Assembly: GCF_000276665.1 (NCBI RefSeq)
Contig: NW_004955473.1
Location: forward strand, 9,664,865-9,728,864
Direction of reading: 5' to 3'
Origin: Chinchilla lanigera
Taxonomy: Eukaryota > Chordata > Mammalia > Rodentia > Chinchillidae
DNA length: 64,000 nucleotides
A program made the position numbers and the translations under genes. The notes under the pieces were generated by a model. The model saw nothing but the letters and a program-made list of their open reading frames with translations. It was not told the origin of the DNA and ran no database searches. Each line of letters opens with the position of its first letter. Within the stretch, counting starts at the first letter, position 1. Positions 48,801-58,791 of the stretch are shown here, piece by piece.

Positions 48801-49195
48801 TTGTCCCAAGGATGCAGAAAGTCCTCCCCCTGCTTTGAGTTTTAAATATATTTATTGAAAAATTCTTCTACGGTTTCATCATTAACTCATTAGATGTTGA
48901 ACAATAGTTTCAAATTTGTATTTTGTAATCTCTTGTATTTTGTCCCAAGGATGCAGAAAGTCCTCCCCCTGCTTTGAGTTTTAAATATATTTATTGAAAA
49001 ATTCTTCTACGGTTTCATCATTAACTCATTAGATGTTGAACAATAGTTTCAAATTTGTATTTTGTAATCTCTTGTATTTTGTCCCAAGGATGCAGAAAGT
49101 CCTCCCCCTGCTTTGAGTTTTAAATATATTTATTGAAAAATTCTTCTACGGTTTCATCATTAACTCATTAGATGTTGAACAATAGTTTCAAATTT
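48801..49195 (+). repeat. Tandem array, 139-bp unit, 2.8 copies
   Basis: The unit starts TTGTCCCAAGGATGCAGAAA at 48801, 48940 and 49079. Copies one and two (139 bp each) are identical by eye, and the third (about 117 bp) matches until TTTCAAATTT. The unit contains L1-like antisense sequence (ATTAACTCATTAGATGTTGAAC). Identity between copies in such an old L1 means recent tandem duplication or an assembly error. Confidence 0.95.
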
Positions 49196-49302
49196 TATGT
49201 ACATAGGAAGGTTTGAGGATATCATTTAGTACTGATTTCTTCAGGCTCATGATTATGTTTCAGGGCTCTCGCCAATCCTGCCCCTGAGTTAAGGGGCATT
49301 TT

Positions 49303-49336
49303 GTGCTAACTTCGGCAGCACATACACTGAGTTGGT
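49303..49336 (+). pseudogene. U6 snRNA 5' fragment
   Basis: GTGCTAACTTCGGCAGCACA then TACACTGAGTTGG corresponds to the first 30-35 bases of U6 snRNA, with two substitutions in the first loop, one at TACAC and a small change before TTGG. The remaining two thirds of U6 are absent. The sequence continues into unrelated DNA, the layout of U6 chimeras made by template switching during L1 reverse transcription. Confidence 0.8.
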
Positions 49337-49628
49337 GAGTTAGCTTAGTCCGGTCTGGGGCTTGTACCTAGTTCTCTTTTCTCCCTAGATCAACAATCTC
49401 TTAAAAATGTGTAAACTTGCTCAGAAAGCTTGACATCAGGGCTTTTCGTTATGCACCTTGCCTGCCTCTGAGTTCTTTTATCATGGGCATCGCGCTGGAA
49501 CTGTGGTCCTGGGCGACACCGTCTGCTTCTGGACACAGAACCAAGTATGTCTTTGGTTGGGACTGCTTTGCAGTTTCTCTTCTGTCACTGATCAAAGAGG
49601 ATGTTAATCTCATCTTTAAATCCAGCTA
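49337..49628 (+). other. Probable 3' partner of the U6 chimera, unidentified
   Basis: 292 bp with more CpG than its flanks (GTCCGGTC, CATCGCGCTGG, GGCGACACCGTC). It carries a 70-codon frame from 49417 (ends at 49629) with no domain I recognise. If the U6 fusion reading is right, this is a copy of some other transcript. No poly(A) tail or target duplication found. Function and source unknown. Confidence 0.4.
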
Positions 49629-49730
49629 GAGGGCTGGGGATATAGCTCAGCGGCGCAAGCACCTGCCTGGCAAGTGCAATGTCCTGAGTTCGATTCCCGG
49701 TACCAAAAAATAAATAAGTAAATAAAAAAT
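49629..49730 (+). mobile_element. ID SINE with intact pol III boxes
   Basis: A box TAGCTCAGCGG (49643-49653) and B box GTTCGATTC (49688-49696) fit the consensus. The tail is (TAAA)n-like. Target duplication AAATCCAGCTA at 49618-49628 and 49731-49741. A T6 run at 49744-49749, just beyond, could terminate pol III. Belongs to the GGTACCAAAAA subfamily. Confidence 0.96.
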
Positions 49731-49741
49731 AAATCCAGCTA

Positions 49742-50827
49742 TATTTTTTCTCTTTTTATCATCTTTATGCATTTAGAGTAGAAGAATGACTCATTTTGAA
49801 ATTCAGTATCTTTTATATTTTTAAAGTGTTAATTCCTCTGTACTACTGAGGAATTGGAGTAAGACCCTCACTCCCACTCTGTTTCCCCCCAAAAAGGCTA
49901 CACTAGGTGTACTTACATAATCTCAGTGTTTTGCCTTCATGACATATCTCCCTTCATGCAACATTGGAAATTCCTATTTGCTTTATGGTCATGCAACACA
50001 ACACCCGTTAGTAAGAGTATTGCCCTGTGTTTTTATTGAAACTCGAGAAGTAATTATTCCTGAATAAAATTAATACTTTTATTTTGTGTAGAATTGTCTC
50101 AATACAACTTGTTAAAATTTCACGTTTCAAGTATAAAACTGAAGGTCACAGTACCTGTTGATAACTAGCTCACTCAAGGAACAGTGAATCATAAAGCTCA
50201 ACAGAATTGATTGAAAATTGGCAGGCTTCTCTGCATTCTCAAGGCTGTCAGGGGATTTTGTGCAAGCTAATCACACACATATGCATGCACACACACACAT
50301 ACACACAAATCCAGCTGAAATGTAAAGAACCACTTTACATTTGGTAAAGCATATTAATAATAATTAGATGGGAAAAATAAAGCTAACTAGTTACTTTATT
50401 TTAAGCATATTTTAATAGATACTTGAAATCAGGTCTTAGTTTACAAGAGGTTTTGAAAGCTGTTATCTCCTCTGTCATAGTGTAGGGGTACATGTTTCAT
50501 ACTGACCAACCCAGGAGCATTCTCTATACCACTGACTCATCCGTAGGATTTTAAAAATAGTTTCCTGACCTTATTCATGAAGCACAAAAAAGAATTTAAT
50601 ATTTTATTTTGTGCATCATAATACATTATAATTTGTGCATCATAATACAGCATTATAATTCTTAAGCAGTAGCTTCCCTTGTTCCTTCTAAAATCATTTT
50701 ACCTGCCTGCATCGCTCGTTCTCTAAAATTAAATGCAACATGTGACTATGTCTAAAACATAATGTCTAAAACATAATAAAATGGTGTATTTATATTCCAT
50801 GTTATGTTTGTGTCTTCCACAACTGAT
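49742..50827. other. Non-coding with small tandem repeats
   Basis: CA-rich stretch at 50271-50308; duplicated TTGTGCATCATAATACA (50609-50659); perfect 14-bp duplication ATGTCTAAAACATA (50748-50775). No gene. Confidence 0.6.
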
Positions 50828-50925
50828 ATGTCCCAGGGTGTGCAAGAGATGTAATTCATAGACAGAGGGCTTTGTTGGCATGTGCAAGGCCATGGGCTCA
50901 GTTTTCAGCAATGCAAAAAATGATA
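50828..50925 (+). mobile_element. Degraded ID-like SINE, sense
   Basis: CCAGGGTGTGCAAGAGATG, GGCATGTGCAAGGCCATGGG, CTCAGTTTTCAGCAATGCAAAAAA: an older tRNA-Ala SINE with poor promoter boxes. Confidence 0.6.
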
Positions 50926-51019
50926 TGGTCAAAGCTTAGTGGACAACCTGTGGAATAATCCTGTATTTCCATAATTCCGTATACAGATTGTGTGACTTGT
51001 AGTAGATCTACAGTTTTTC

Positions 51020-51405
51020 AATATTTTTTTTAGTACACTTTTGCAGTACATAATGATTAATTTCCTTGTGCAGACCTGATACATATACAGAATATATCTT
51101 AATTCTTTTTTCATCCCCTGTCCCTTCCCCCGAACTCTTGGTCCCCTGCCCTTTTGTGAAAGATCTGTCTCCCTCTTTCCTATTAATTGTCTTTTATTTG
51201 GTTCTTTATGGATATTTTGGGTTTCTCATGAAAAAGAAACCATGTGATGTTTAAGCTTGTGTGTCTGATTTATTCCACTTAACGTTGTGGTCTCAAGTTG
51301 AATCTATTTTCCTACACATGACTCAAGTTTATATCCTTCTTTACGGCAGAGAGGTACTCCATTGCGTATAACTACCATACTTACTTTACCTATTCATCTG
51401 TTGAT
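51020..51405 (-). mobile_element. L1 LINE 3' end, antisense
   Basis: GTACACTTTTGCAGTACATAATG, pyrimidine-rich 3' UTR, CATGTGATGTTTAAGCTTGTGTG, TGATTTATTCCACTTAACG, AGAGAGGTACTCCATTGCG. Same family as 25745-26640. Confidence 0.8.
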
Positions 51406-51817
51406 TGAAAAGACAGTTATTGAACACAAGGAAAGGGTTATAAGAAAGGTGAATGTTGGAGGGAAGTACATAAAATGTGTGCAAAATTAAAGTAGCCCTA
51501 AATTTCTCAAATATAAAATCAGTTGTACAGTAATGCATATCTCAGAGGTGTAAGTGGCCTGGATTGGTATGAATTGCTTGCCCTAAATTAATAAGGCCCC
51601 TGGATGCTTGGGATGATAAAGAAAAATTTTAAAAGAAATCTTGCAGTTATATGAATGCTTTAAAGTAGGTGATCATATCTGAGACTGGAACTCTTGGAGC
51701 AATGGGCAGTAAAATTCCTAAAAGCAAGAATCAAACTCTTTACAGTAATAATTTTGCTACTTGGTCTCCACATTATAACCCTGCCCAAACTACTGAGGAA
51801 TGAGCCTAAAACTAGAT
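51406..51817. other. Non-coding, nothing recognised
   Basis: No feature identified. Confidence 0.5.
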
Positions 51818-51819
51818 TT

Positions 51820-51966
51820 TAGTTTTTTGGCGTTTTGAGACATTCTCACCACCTAGCTGAAGCTAAGCTAGAACTACGTAGTCTACACTGGCCTCCAACT
51901 TGCAACCATCTTCCTGTCTCAGTCTCCCAAGTGCTAGGATTATAGGCTTGTGCCATCACACCTGGT
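51820..51966 (-). mobile_element. Diverged B1 SINE, antisense
   Basis: TTTTGAGACATTCTCACCACC, CTACACTGGCCTCCAAC, CTTCCTGTCTCAGTCTCCC, AAGTGCTAGGATTATAGGC and GCCATCACACCTGG. More diverged than the other B1 copies. Confidence 0.85.
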
Positions 51967-52237
51967 TAGTTCACACATTCTATCAATTTTCACCTGAAAT
52001 TTTCATGTGGTTTCCAGCCTAATTTTACTAAACGACAAGCACCATTCCTGCTTCTGTCTTTTCTTTTCCTATAATTAGGAACACTACTAGTCAACAGGCG
52101 TTTTCTGAATTAGAGGATGACCACAAATCCGTCTAAAAATTACTATCACTTCCTCAAGTTCTTAGTGCCATATTTTCCAGAGGAGAAAAAGAGTATCAGC
52201 TTTTGCCATGTATTAAGTGTCATGGGACAATGTAGAA

Positions 52238-52516
52238 CAAGTGTTTGCAAAATATGACCCTCAGCTAAATCCATCTTACTGTTGTGTTTTACATGGTTCA
52301 TAACAATGCCTTTTTTAAAAATGGTTACAGCAAAATATCAAAAGAAAGACAAAATTTTGTGATATATGAAAATTACATGAAATTCCAATTTCAGTGCCCA
52401 CAATTACAGCTTCATTGCAACGCTGCCAAGTTCATTCTCTTGTATATGACTTTTGTATGTCAAAGGCCTAAAACATTTATTACTTGCCTTTTTATAGAAA
52501 AACATTTGCCAATCCT
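52238..52516 (+). mobile_element. Non-autonomous hAT DNA transposon (Charlie-like)
   Basis: GTGTTTGCAAAATATGACCC at the left, TGTTGTGTTTTACATGGTTC, AAGGCCTAAAACATTTATTAC, TTTTTATAGAAAAACATTTGCC at the right. This is the opposite strand of the family seen at 12563-12890. Diverged ends, no target duplication. Confidence 0.7.
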
Positions 52517-53689
52517 TAATTTATAGCATTGATGAAGTGTTTTCCATAAGGAAACCTACTAGGGGAAAACATTACAACTGTTTTGTTTCTAAATTGGTTG
52601 CTATTATTTCTGAGCTATTTGGTTATAAGCCTTATAAAAGTAACAAGTGCTAATGTACAAAACTAGAATAGCTCCTATCTTAATTGTCCATTCATAGAAA
52701 ACCACAGTGTAGTTCCAGTCAGATGTTTAAAGAATGGGAAATGAAATAAAAATATACAAGTCTTTAAAGGAAAATCATAGAGCAATGACAGAGGAAGTGT
52801 ACCTGTGACCTGGTGAGAACTACAGGTGAAAGAATAATTTCTCTTTAAATCCTATGTGTGATCCCCGGAATGGATTATTAATAGACTCATAGAAAAGCTC
52901 AAGAAGTTTCACAAGGACGTAAAACAATTTTGTAAACCAAATTCCTTAATTTTCCTAAAATTGACATAATATTAACCAGTTCAAATAAAAGTTATGTTTT
53001 ATTTTATTAACACAGTCATATAGAAAATGACTTTTATATACATATATGTTGTACATATACGTGTGTGTGTGTATATATATATATTTATGGAGGTGTTCAT
53101 AACCATACAGCTAAGTATGTAGAGTTTTAAAATCAGTGGCAAAGGAAGGAAAAGAACAAAATATAAATTTTTCAATGTGAATGTAAACTTTTTAATGTAA
53201 GGAAACTCGAGCAAATTTTAGAACTACATCTATTTTAGGGGTAAAAGCTTGCAACATATTCTGTGTTGAAACATTGCAAACAGAAGTGAAGTTTAACTAA
53301 TGAAGTTCATTTAACTAATGTAGATAATAAAAGCAGATAGTTCACTCCCTGCATGGGGTTACATTTTGGCAGTTATCTAGTTAATTTGATTCATTGGGAT
53401 TTGTAAATTGGATCACTCAGAGTCCACAGTGAAATGGTGATTTAAATGCAGGCCCAATGGCCTCTAGAGTAATAATCAATTCTTCAGAATTCATCTAAAG
53501 AATTAAGTTTATCCTAATTACTCACCTGGAGAATTAACTCTCATTTTGAAGCATTTGGCTGAGAAAAAGGAAAACCTGGTCCTTCCATTTAGAAAATCCC
53601 TCTAGGGAAAAACTTTAGGAAAATTTGAGCCCATTAACAACAGGACTGAAGCCTATTTTCTTGATAAAAAGTGTATTCAGTTATGTTGC
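52517..53689. other. Non-coding with a TG/TA repeat
   Basis: (TG)n(TA)n at 53060-53085. Otherwise nothing recognised. Confidence 0.55.
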
Positions 53690-53850
53690 TTCCTTGAGTT
53701 AGCAGACCCTTTCACTTGTTTACTTCGGAAATACTATATGGCAAGTAGTTTTGAAATAACTGGGAATACAAAAGTGAACAAGTGAGATAGACAAATGATA
53801 GACAAATAATTTCCCTGCATTCTTGGAACTCACATCTTCTTTTCTCAATA
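53690..53850 (-). mobile_element. L2 LINE 3' end, antisense
   Basis: GGAAATACTATATGGCAAG, TAACTGGGAATACAAAAGTGAAC, TTTCCCTGCATTCTTGGAACTC. Confidence 0.7.
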
Positions 53851-54079
53851 AAACATTTTTTATTTTCTGTCTTTTCCACATACTGTATATATAATACTTC
53901 AAAACACACACACATTGCATAATGCATAAATCAGGTGAAGCATGTTTATCTTGTCAAGTATTTGTCATTTCTATATGTTGAAATTTTTCCAAACTTTTTC
54001 TTCTCCCTTTTTGAAATGTACAGTGAAAGACTGGTATGTATATTCAAACTACTGTGCAACAGTGTACTAGAAATTCTTG

Positions 54080-54485
54080 CCGCTTGTGTTGCTATTTTTG
54101 TCTCATTTCTGAGACAAAATACCCAGCCCCCAAAGTTAAAGAGGGAAAGGTTTAGTTAGCTCACAGTTTGTGGAGGTTTCAGTCCCTAATCAGCTGGTTC
54201 CAAGGCAGTTTGGCAAGGCACAGAGGCAACACTTCAAGGCGGCAGAAGACAGTAAAAGAAACAGGAGCATAAGGGGGAAGAGCAAGCTGCTTCTTCCCTT
54301 ATATTGTAAGCAGGTTATCCTCTCCGCAGGGCAGGTGTAGCACTCACACCATTCTTGAGCTCTCCTCCTGCACAGGCTTGGGACGTTTACAAAGTAAGGA
54401 CCCTAGCCCCTTGCTGAGTCACATAGTTAACCTTCTAAACTTCTCAAATTGACCCAATGAAAACATCAAAGAGGGGTAAGGACAT
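54080..54485 (-). mobile_element. LTR-type repeat (MaLR/ERVL-like), antisense
   Basis: TTGTGTTGCTATTTTTGTC, GAGACAAAATACCCAGCC, AAAGGTTTAGTTAGCTCACAG, GTTTCAGTCCCTAATCAGC, and a CACTTCAAGGCGGCAGAAG block: the antisense layout of the family at 48349-48795. No retroviral genes. Confidence 0.55.
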
Positions 54486-54654
54486 ATCCTTTACACCCTA
54501 AGATGTAGAACTGCTTATTGATAAAAATAGAGGACACAACTGATCTGCTATATTATTACATGTTAATCGATGTTTAAAATTTTTGTGCTTTCTTTTCAAA
54601 GTTACTCAGATTTTTAAGTGTTAATGCTGTTATTGGTTTCATTTTTTATGTATT

Positions 54655-54727
54655 TGTTCCTAGAGATAGAACTTAGGGCTGTACATATGAAGTACTCAAT
54701 CTATCTCTGAGCGATACTCCCAGCCCA
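54655..54727 (-). mobile_element. Degraded ID-like SINE, antisense
   Basis: TTCCTAGAGATAGAACTTAGGGC, AATCTATCTCTGAGCGATAC and TCCCAGCCC recall an antisense tRNA-derived SINE. Confidence 0.55.
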
Positions 54728-55599
54728 GCTATTGGTTAAATTTTAAAAAGAGACTTATCCTTTAGCATGTCTTTGTCATAGTGTGAAACTGTAATTAAGT
54801 GGTGACTTATTTGGCTTGCTTTTTGTTTCAAATTTGATTACAGCTATCCCAGCACTAGTGTAAAAATGCCCACCTGTACTGGCCTGGGCCGGAGGGGTAT
54901 TCATTGGAAAGTAGTGCACCCCATCTTACATGCAAAACACACTTGGCTCTGGTTAACGGGATTTTCATTTTCCATTCACGAATATAAAACTTTTTCAGCA
55001 AAACACAAGCCTCAGTACAACAAGGTCAGCATTTTATGAGAAGCACACAACTCTGCTTACTTTCATTTGTCAAAGGTTGATGGGAAACGTCTATATTGCT
55101 TGTTCAATCTGTTCATTGTATGTTTTCACCCAAGCTAAACTCAAAAACTAAGATCCGTCTACTCCTACTAGTCTGTAAGAACATTCTTGTCAATAAGGTC
55201 TTTAAACTGCTTTACATGTGGCCTCTGACTCAAGAAATTCTTTATAAAATAATATTCAAAAGGTTATGTATGCTTCAGCACTACTTCTGTGGCATATTGT
55301 GGATCCTAATCTCTAAGATTTGTAATTGAGTTAATTTTAAGTGAATCAAAACAAACTTTGAGAAAGGTGTTAGGACAGTTCCCATCAAAACAGCCTCCTT
55401 TATTTAATTCTTAAATTGTGCAAACATTTACAGAGAATTTTGGTACTTTTCCATAAGTAACATAGTGATTTTGAGATATTTTTCATCTCCAAATTCAATT
55501 TCAGAAATGGTTTGCAAAATAAAGATTCTACTGTGTAAATATTAAAAATTGAGCCTGGATAATGTACCTAAAGTGAAAATAGAATCAACTGTCTTATTT
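54728..55599. other. Non-coding, nothing recognised
   Basis: No feature identified. The 77-codon frame at 55096-55329 has no domain. Confidence 0.5.
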
Positions 55600-55950
55600 G
55601 ATGTCCATTGGGCAGTGCAACCAGAAATGAAACAAATGCTCTTGAGCCACACCTTTACCATAAAGCTTAGCACCTGAGTTCTGAGAAAGGTGCTCATGTC
55701 ATTGTGACCAGGAAGCAGGAAAGAGAGGAATCCAGGCAGGAGACACATCCCTCCAGGTCATGCACTCAGTAATCCTTCTCCAACAAAGCCCAGCTTCCTA
55801 ACAGCACATTCAGCTGTGAATCCATCAATGGGTGAATCACTAGATGAGTTAGGGCCCCAACCATTCAATCACCTTCCAGAAGCCCGGGCTCTGAGCACAT
55901 GAGAGTTTGCAGAACATTCTCAGTCTGAACCATACCAAGGGTCATCAGAG
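55600..55950 (-). mobile_element. LTR-type repeat (MaLR/ERVL-like), antisense
   Basis: GTGACCAGGAAGCAGGAAAG, GAGACACATCCCTCCAGGTC, TGAATCCATCAATGGGTGAATC, TTAGGGCCCCAACCATTCAATC, ATGAGAGTTTGCAGAACATTC and GTCTGAACCATACCAAG. Confidence 0.6.
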
Positions 55951-56245
55951 GTATCTTGGAATGTCAAATTCATTGTTCTACTCGTGATAACAATCTGAAT
56001 GTGCTCAGCACAGTTCACTACCTTGACTCATTCAGGATATGATTTAAACAAAGAAAACCAACGTGATATCTAAATTCTGAGTTCTTTTGCTTTAAAACAA
56101 GACTTGGAGTTCTCTCATGACTACTTTAAAGACATATTAAACTTGATTTCCCACTTTTAAAACCAAAGCAATGCTCCTGTTCTTAATGCAAGTCTGCCCT
56201 TATTTTCATTTCTTCTAGCCACTGAAACCCAATGCAAATCTTCAG
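55951..56245. other. Non-coding, nothing recognised
   Basis: No feature identified. Confidence 0.5.
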
Positions 56246-56343
56246 AGATAGAGATAGAGAGAGAGAGATAGAGATATAGAGATAGAGATAGAATAGAGAT
56301 AGAGATAGAGATAGAGACAGAGACAGAGACAGAGACAGAGATA
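56246..56343 (+). repeat. (GATAGA)n/(GACAGA)n array
   Basis: Hexamer GATAGA units that turn into GACAGA units toward the right end, on a GA background. The Ser-Ile/Ser-Val minus frame is an artefact. Confidence 0.95.
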
Positions 56344-56504
56344 CATTTCTTAGAGGAAATCCTTTTTAAATTCAAATGCAAGAAAGAACCACTCAAATTA
56401 TGGAACGTTTAAACTCGAAGGATAATGGACTCTGAACACTTTAAGAGAATTATCTCATCTGATGAGCTCTGGCTCTGATGTGCTTGGTAAACAATTAAGG
56501 AGTT

Positions 56505-56590
56505 AGTCTAATTTTTTAATTTTACTATTTTTGAATCTGAGGCCCAAGAAGGTTAAATGATTTTACATGGTTATGTAACCAGCACCATAA
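56505..56590 (-). mobile_element. MIR fragment, antisense
   Basis: TGAATCTGAGGCCCAAGAAGG, TTAAATGATTTTACATGG and TTATGTAACCAGCACC. Confidence 0.6.
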
Positions 56591-56599
56591 AATGTAGCT

Positions 56600-58560
56600 T
56601 TATTTTTTTTTTTTAAAGTAGGAACATTTATTGGAGAATAGGAATGGGGAATAAGAATAGCTTCTGACTGACAGGAGGGGTCCCCAATGAATGGGTTGCC
56701 CTATAAAGTGAAACTTTAAAAGTTAGATCTTTTTTTTCTTTTAAAGATAAGCAAATTCTCCAAACCTCCTCCTTCCCAGACACAGTCAACAACCTCTCCT
56801 CTCCTTCGCCTAGAAAACAAAAAGAATGTGCAGATACTGGCCCCAGGAGGTCAGACAGGTTCAGGTTCATGGGAGATAAAACAAGTGTTGAATTATCTGT
56901 TACCTCATTGCATTCCCTGTCTCTTCTGCTTCCTACTGTAAAAGACCCTTATCCACTCATACACAGTGAGATGGTGATGCGAGGTAAATGAGGGTGCTCT
57001 CGCTCCTTAGAGTTAGCTTTGAATAAAGCCTATTTTTTTCAACAAAATAAATGGTCTTCTTTGATTTGGCCAACAGTGAGCAAAGGAACCCAAGCATGTA
57101 TACCTAAGTAACCAATGACAGTTTGGTCGTGGCCAGCCAGGAGGTAATTCCTAGCACCTGAGAGGCCTGGGTATCCATTTCCTACTGGTAGGGCAAGGAG
57201 CAGTTCTAAAAAGAGACTCACTGCTTGTGACTAGGTAAACCTACCACTGGGACTCCAGGGACGTTCTAGTGACCTGCAAGAACGGTTTTGCACACTGGAA
57301 ATTCTCCCTTCTTTCCTGTTTGTGGCATCTACTGTTTATAAACACGTACATTAGTAAAAGAGAAAGATTGCTTGTGAACTCGACAAGCTCCTCCTGGTTT
57401 CCTGCTGGAAAGTACACTCTAGGGATCTACCGTCTCCACCATTTGATTGGACTAATGGAATAAATAGCCGTTTGGACCTTCCCTTAGATTACTCCACAGT
57501 AACAGTTGGACTGAAGAGAATTTCCACATTTGGAGACATTTAGACATACTACAGGTCATTTTCAGATACTGACAGGTGTGACAAGAGATTCAGAGGTAGA
57601 AAAATGTTGCAAGTATTTATTTTGAGTACTCATATGGTTTGATTTGCTATGACTTCTTTTTCTCTTTCCCTTCTTATAACCCGCTGATTTCTAGGATGGG
57701 CAGCAGGATTTCAGTACCATCTAGAAACTGCATGGTAACTGGACAGGTTACATCCAGGAATCTATGATGAAGGGGCCACTGGAGCTGTACCTCCTCCACC
57801 ATATGAACATAAGGCAGCAAAGATCTCCCCCTCTAAGCCCCACAGGGCACTCAGGTTTGGCCAGGGAGCTTTCCATATCAGGCAGGACAGTACACTCTAA
57901 GGGACAGACACCAGTGCTTGTTCTTCCTTTTCTTTGTCTTTTTTATAAACCAATCTGGGCCTTCGAAGCTTTATTACGAGCCACACTGCAGTTCAACTTT
58001 CTTGAACTATTTATCTGATAGGGAAGTTTGGATTAAGAGACAGCAGCTAGAGACACTGTGATATGTTTAGAGATGGGTTATGATTTGCTCAGGAATAAAA
58101 AGTGGTTGCGCAAACTTGTAGTTCCCTAAAAATAGCTGTAGTTACCTATGACTTTTAAAAGGTTATTTTGTTGTTATACAACACGGACTATATAATTGCA
58201 AATGCACTCCAAATTGACTAACCCACCTGTCTTCAAAATTACCAGCCAGAGCCTTCTGTCCCTAGTCACCATATACCCACTCAAATAAATGGTGAGTTTC
58301 TTCTTGGTATTTCAATTTCTCTTTATTTTAGCTGACAATCTTTGGTTCATTTTAACCTGGCTTGGGTACTAAATATGATCTCATTTGTTTCAAAATACAG
58401 TGTCTTTTTCTGTTTGCTAGTAGTTGGCTTCCATTCAGTCCTTTGCCTTACCTCACCCAAAAAGTGGGAGATTTAACTGTACCAAGCTTGCCTTGACGCT
58501 TTTTAATGGGGAGCATTGCTCCTAAACTGGTTTCCTTTTGCATATTAGAGACCCTCTGCA
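56600..58560. other. Unassigned block, possibly LTR/ERV-derived
   Basis: More GC-rich than its flanks. CTCGCTCCTTAGAGTTAGC followed by TTTGAATAAAGCC at about 57000-57030 looks like the poly(A) signal region of a retroviral LTR, and 57660-58020 has mixed composition with an 84-codon frame lacking any domain. No gag, pol or env motif is recognised. Could also be unique sequence. Confidence 0.3.
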
Positions 58561-58610
58561 ATAGAGGCAGGGTGAAATGCATAAACTCCTTACACTATAC
58601 CTAAATTTTA

Positions 58611-58781
58611 TTATTTTGTTTTAATTTTTTTGTCTTTTTGAGACAAGGTCTCACTATACAATTCAGGCTGGCCTTGTGCTCACTTTGTAGCCCAGGCTGG
58701 TCTGGAACTTGCAACAATCCTCCTGCCTCAGCCTCTGGAGTGCCTCCGGAGTGCGTGAGCGCCACCATGCCCGGTTTACAT
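58611..58781 (-). mobile_element. B1 SINE, antisense
   Basis: TGTCTTTTTGAGACAAGGTC, CAGGCTGGCCTTGTGCTCAC, GTAGCCCAGGCTGGTCTGG, CAATCCTCCTGCCTCAGCC and GCCACCATGCCCGG, with a small duplication (TGGAGTGCCTCCGGAGTGC). Target duplication CTAAATTTTA at 58601-58610 and 58782-58791. Confidence 0.95.
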
Positions 58782-58791
58782 CTAAATTTTA

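Larger units (their letters stand above)
46150..49255 (-). mobile_element. Old L1 LINE, antisense (3' UTR and ORF2 part)
   Basis: 3' UTR: GTAAACATTCTTGTGAGTGC, GAGAAGTGGAATTTCTGGATC, AACTTTACTAGGGACTGTC, GCTTTCCAAAGTGAGCAAG. ORF2 region: ATCATTTGCAAGTAATGACC, CATTGCCTAGAACCTCCATTAA, AAGGATTTTTGCATAAAAATAATC, GTTTATTAGTTTTGCCAGAGG and TTTTAGTGAGCCAACTTTTAG. All match antisense L1 in the right order, but every frame is broken. It is interrupted by an LTR-like element at 48349-48795, and its 5'-most recognisable part is the tandem array at 48801-49195. Confidence 0.88.

Noticed and set aside
48801..49195. CRISPR-like repeat array
   Set aside because: Direct repeats with no spacers, in a eukaryotic L1; an ordinary tandem duplication.
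49629..49730. tRNA gene
   Set aside because: tRNA-like promoter boxes, but it lacks a cloverleaf and has a SINE tail and target duplication; it is an ID element.
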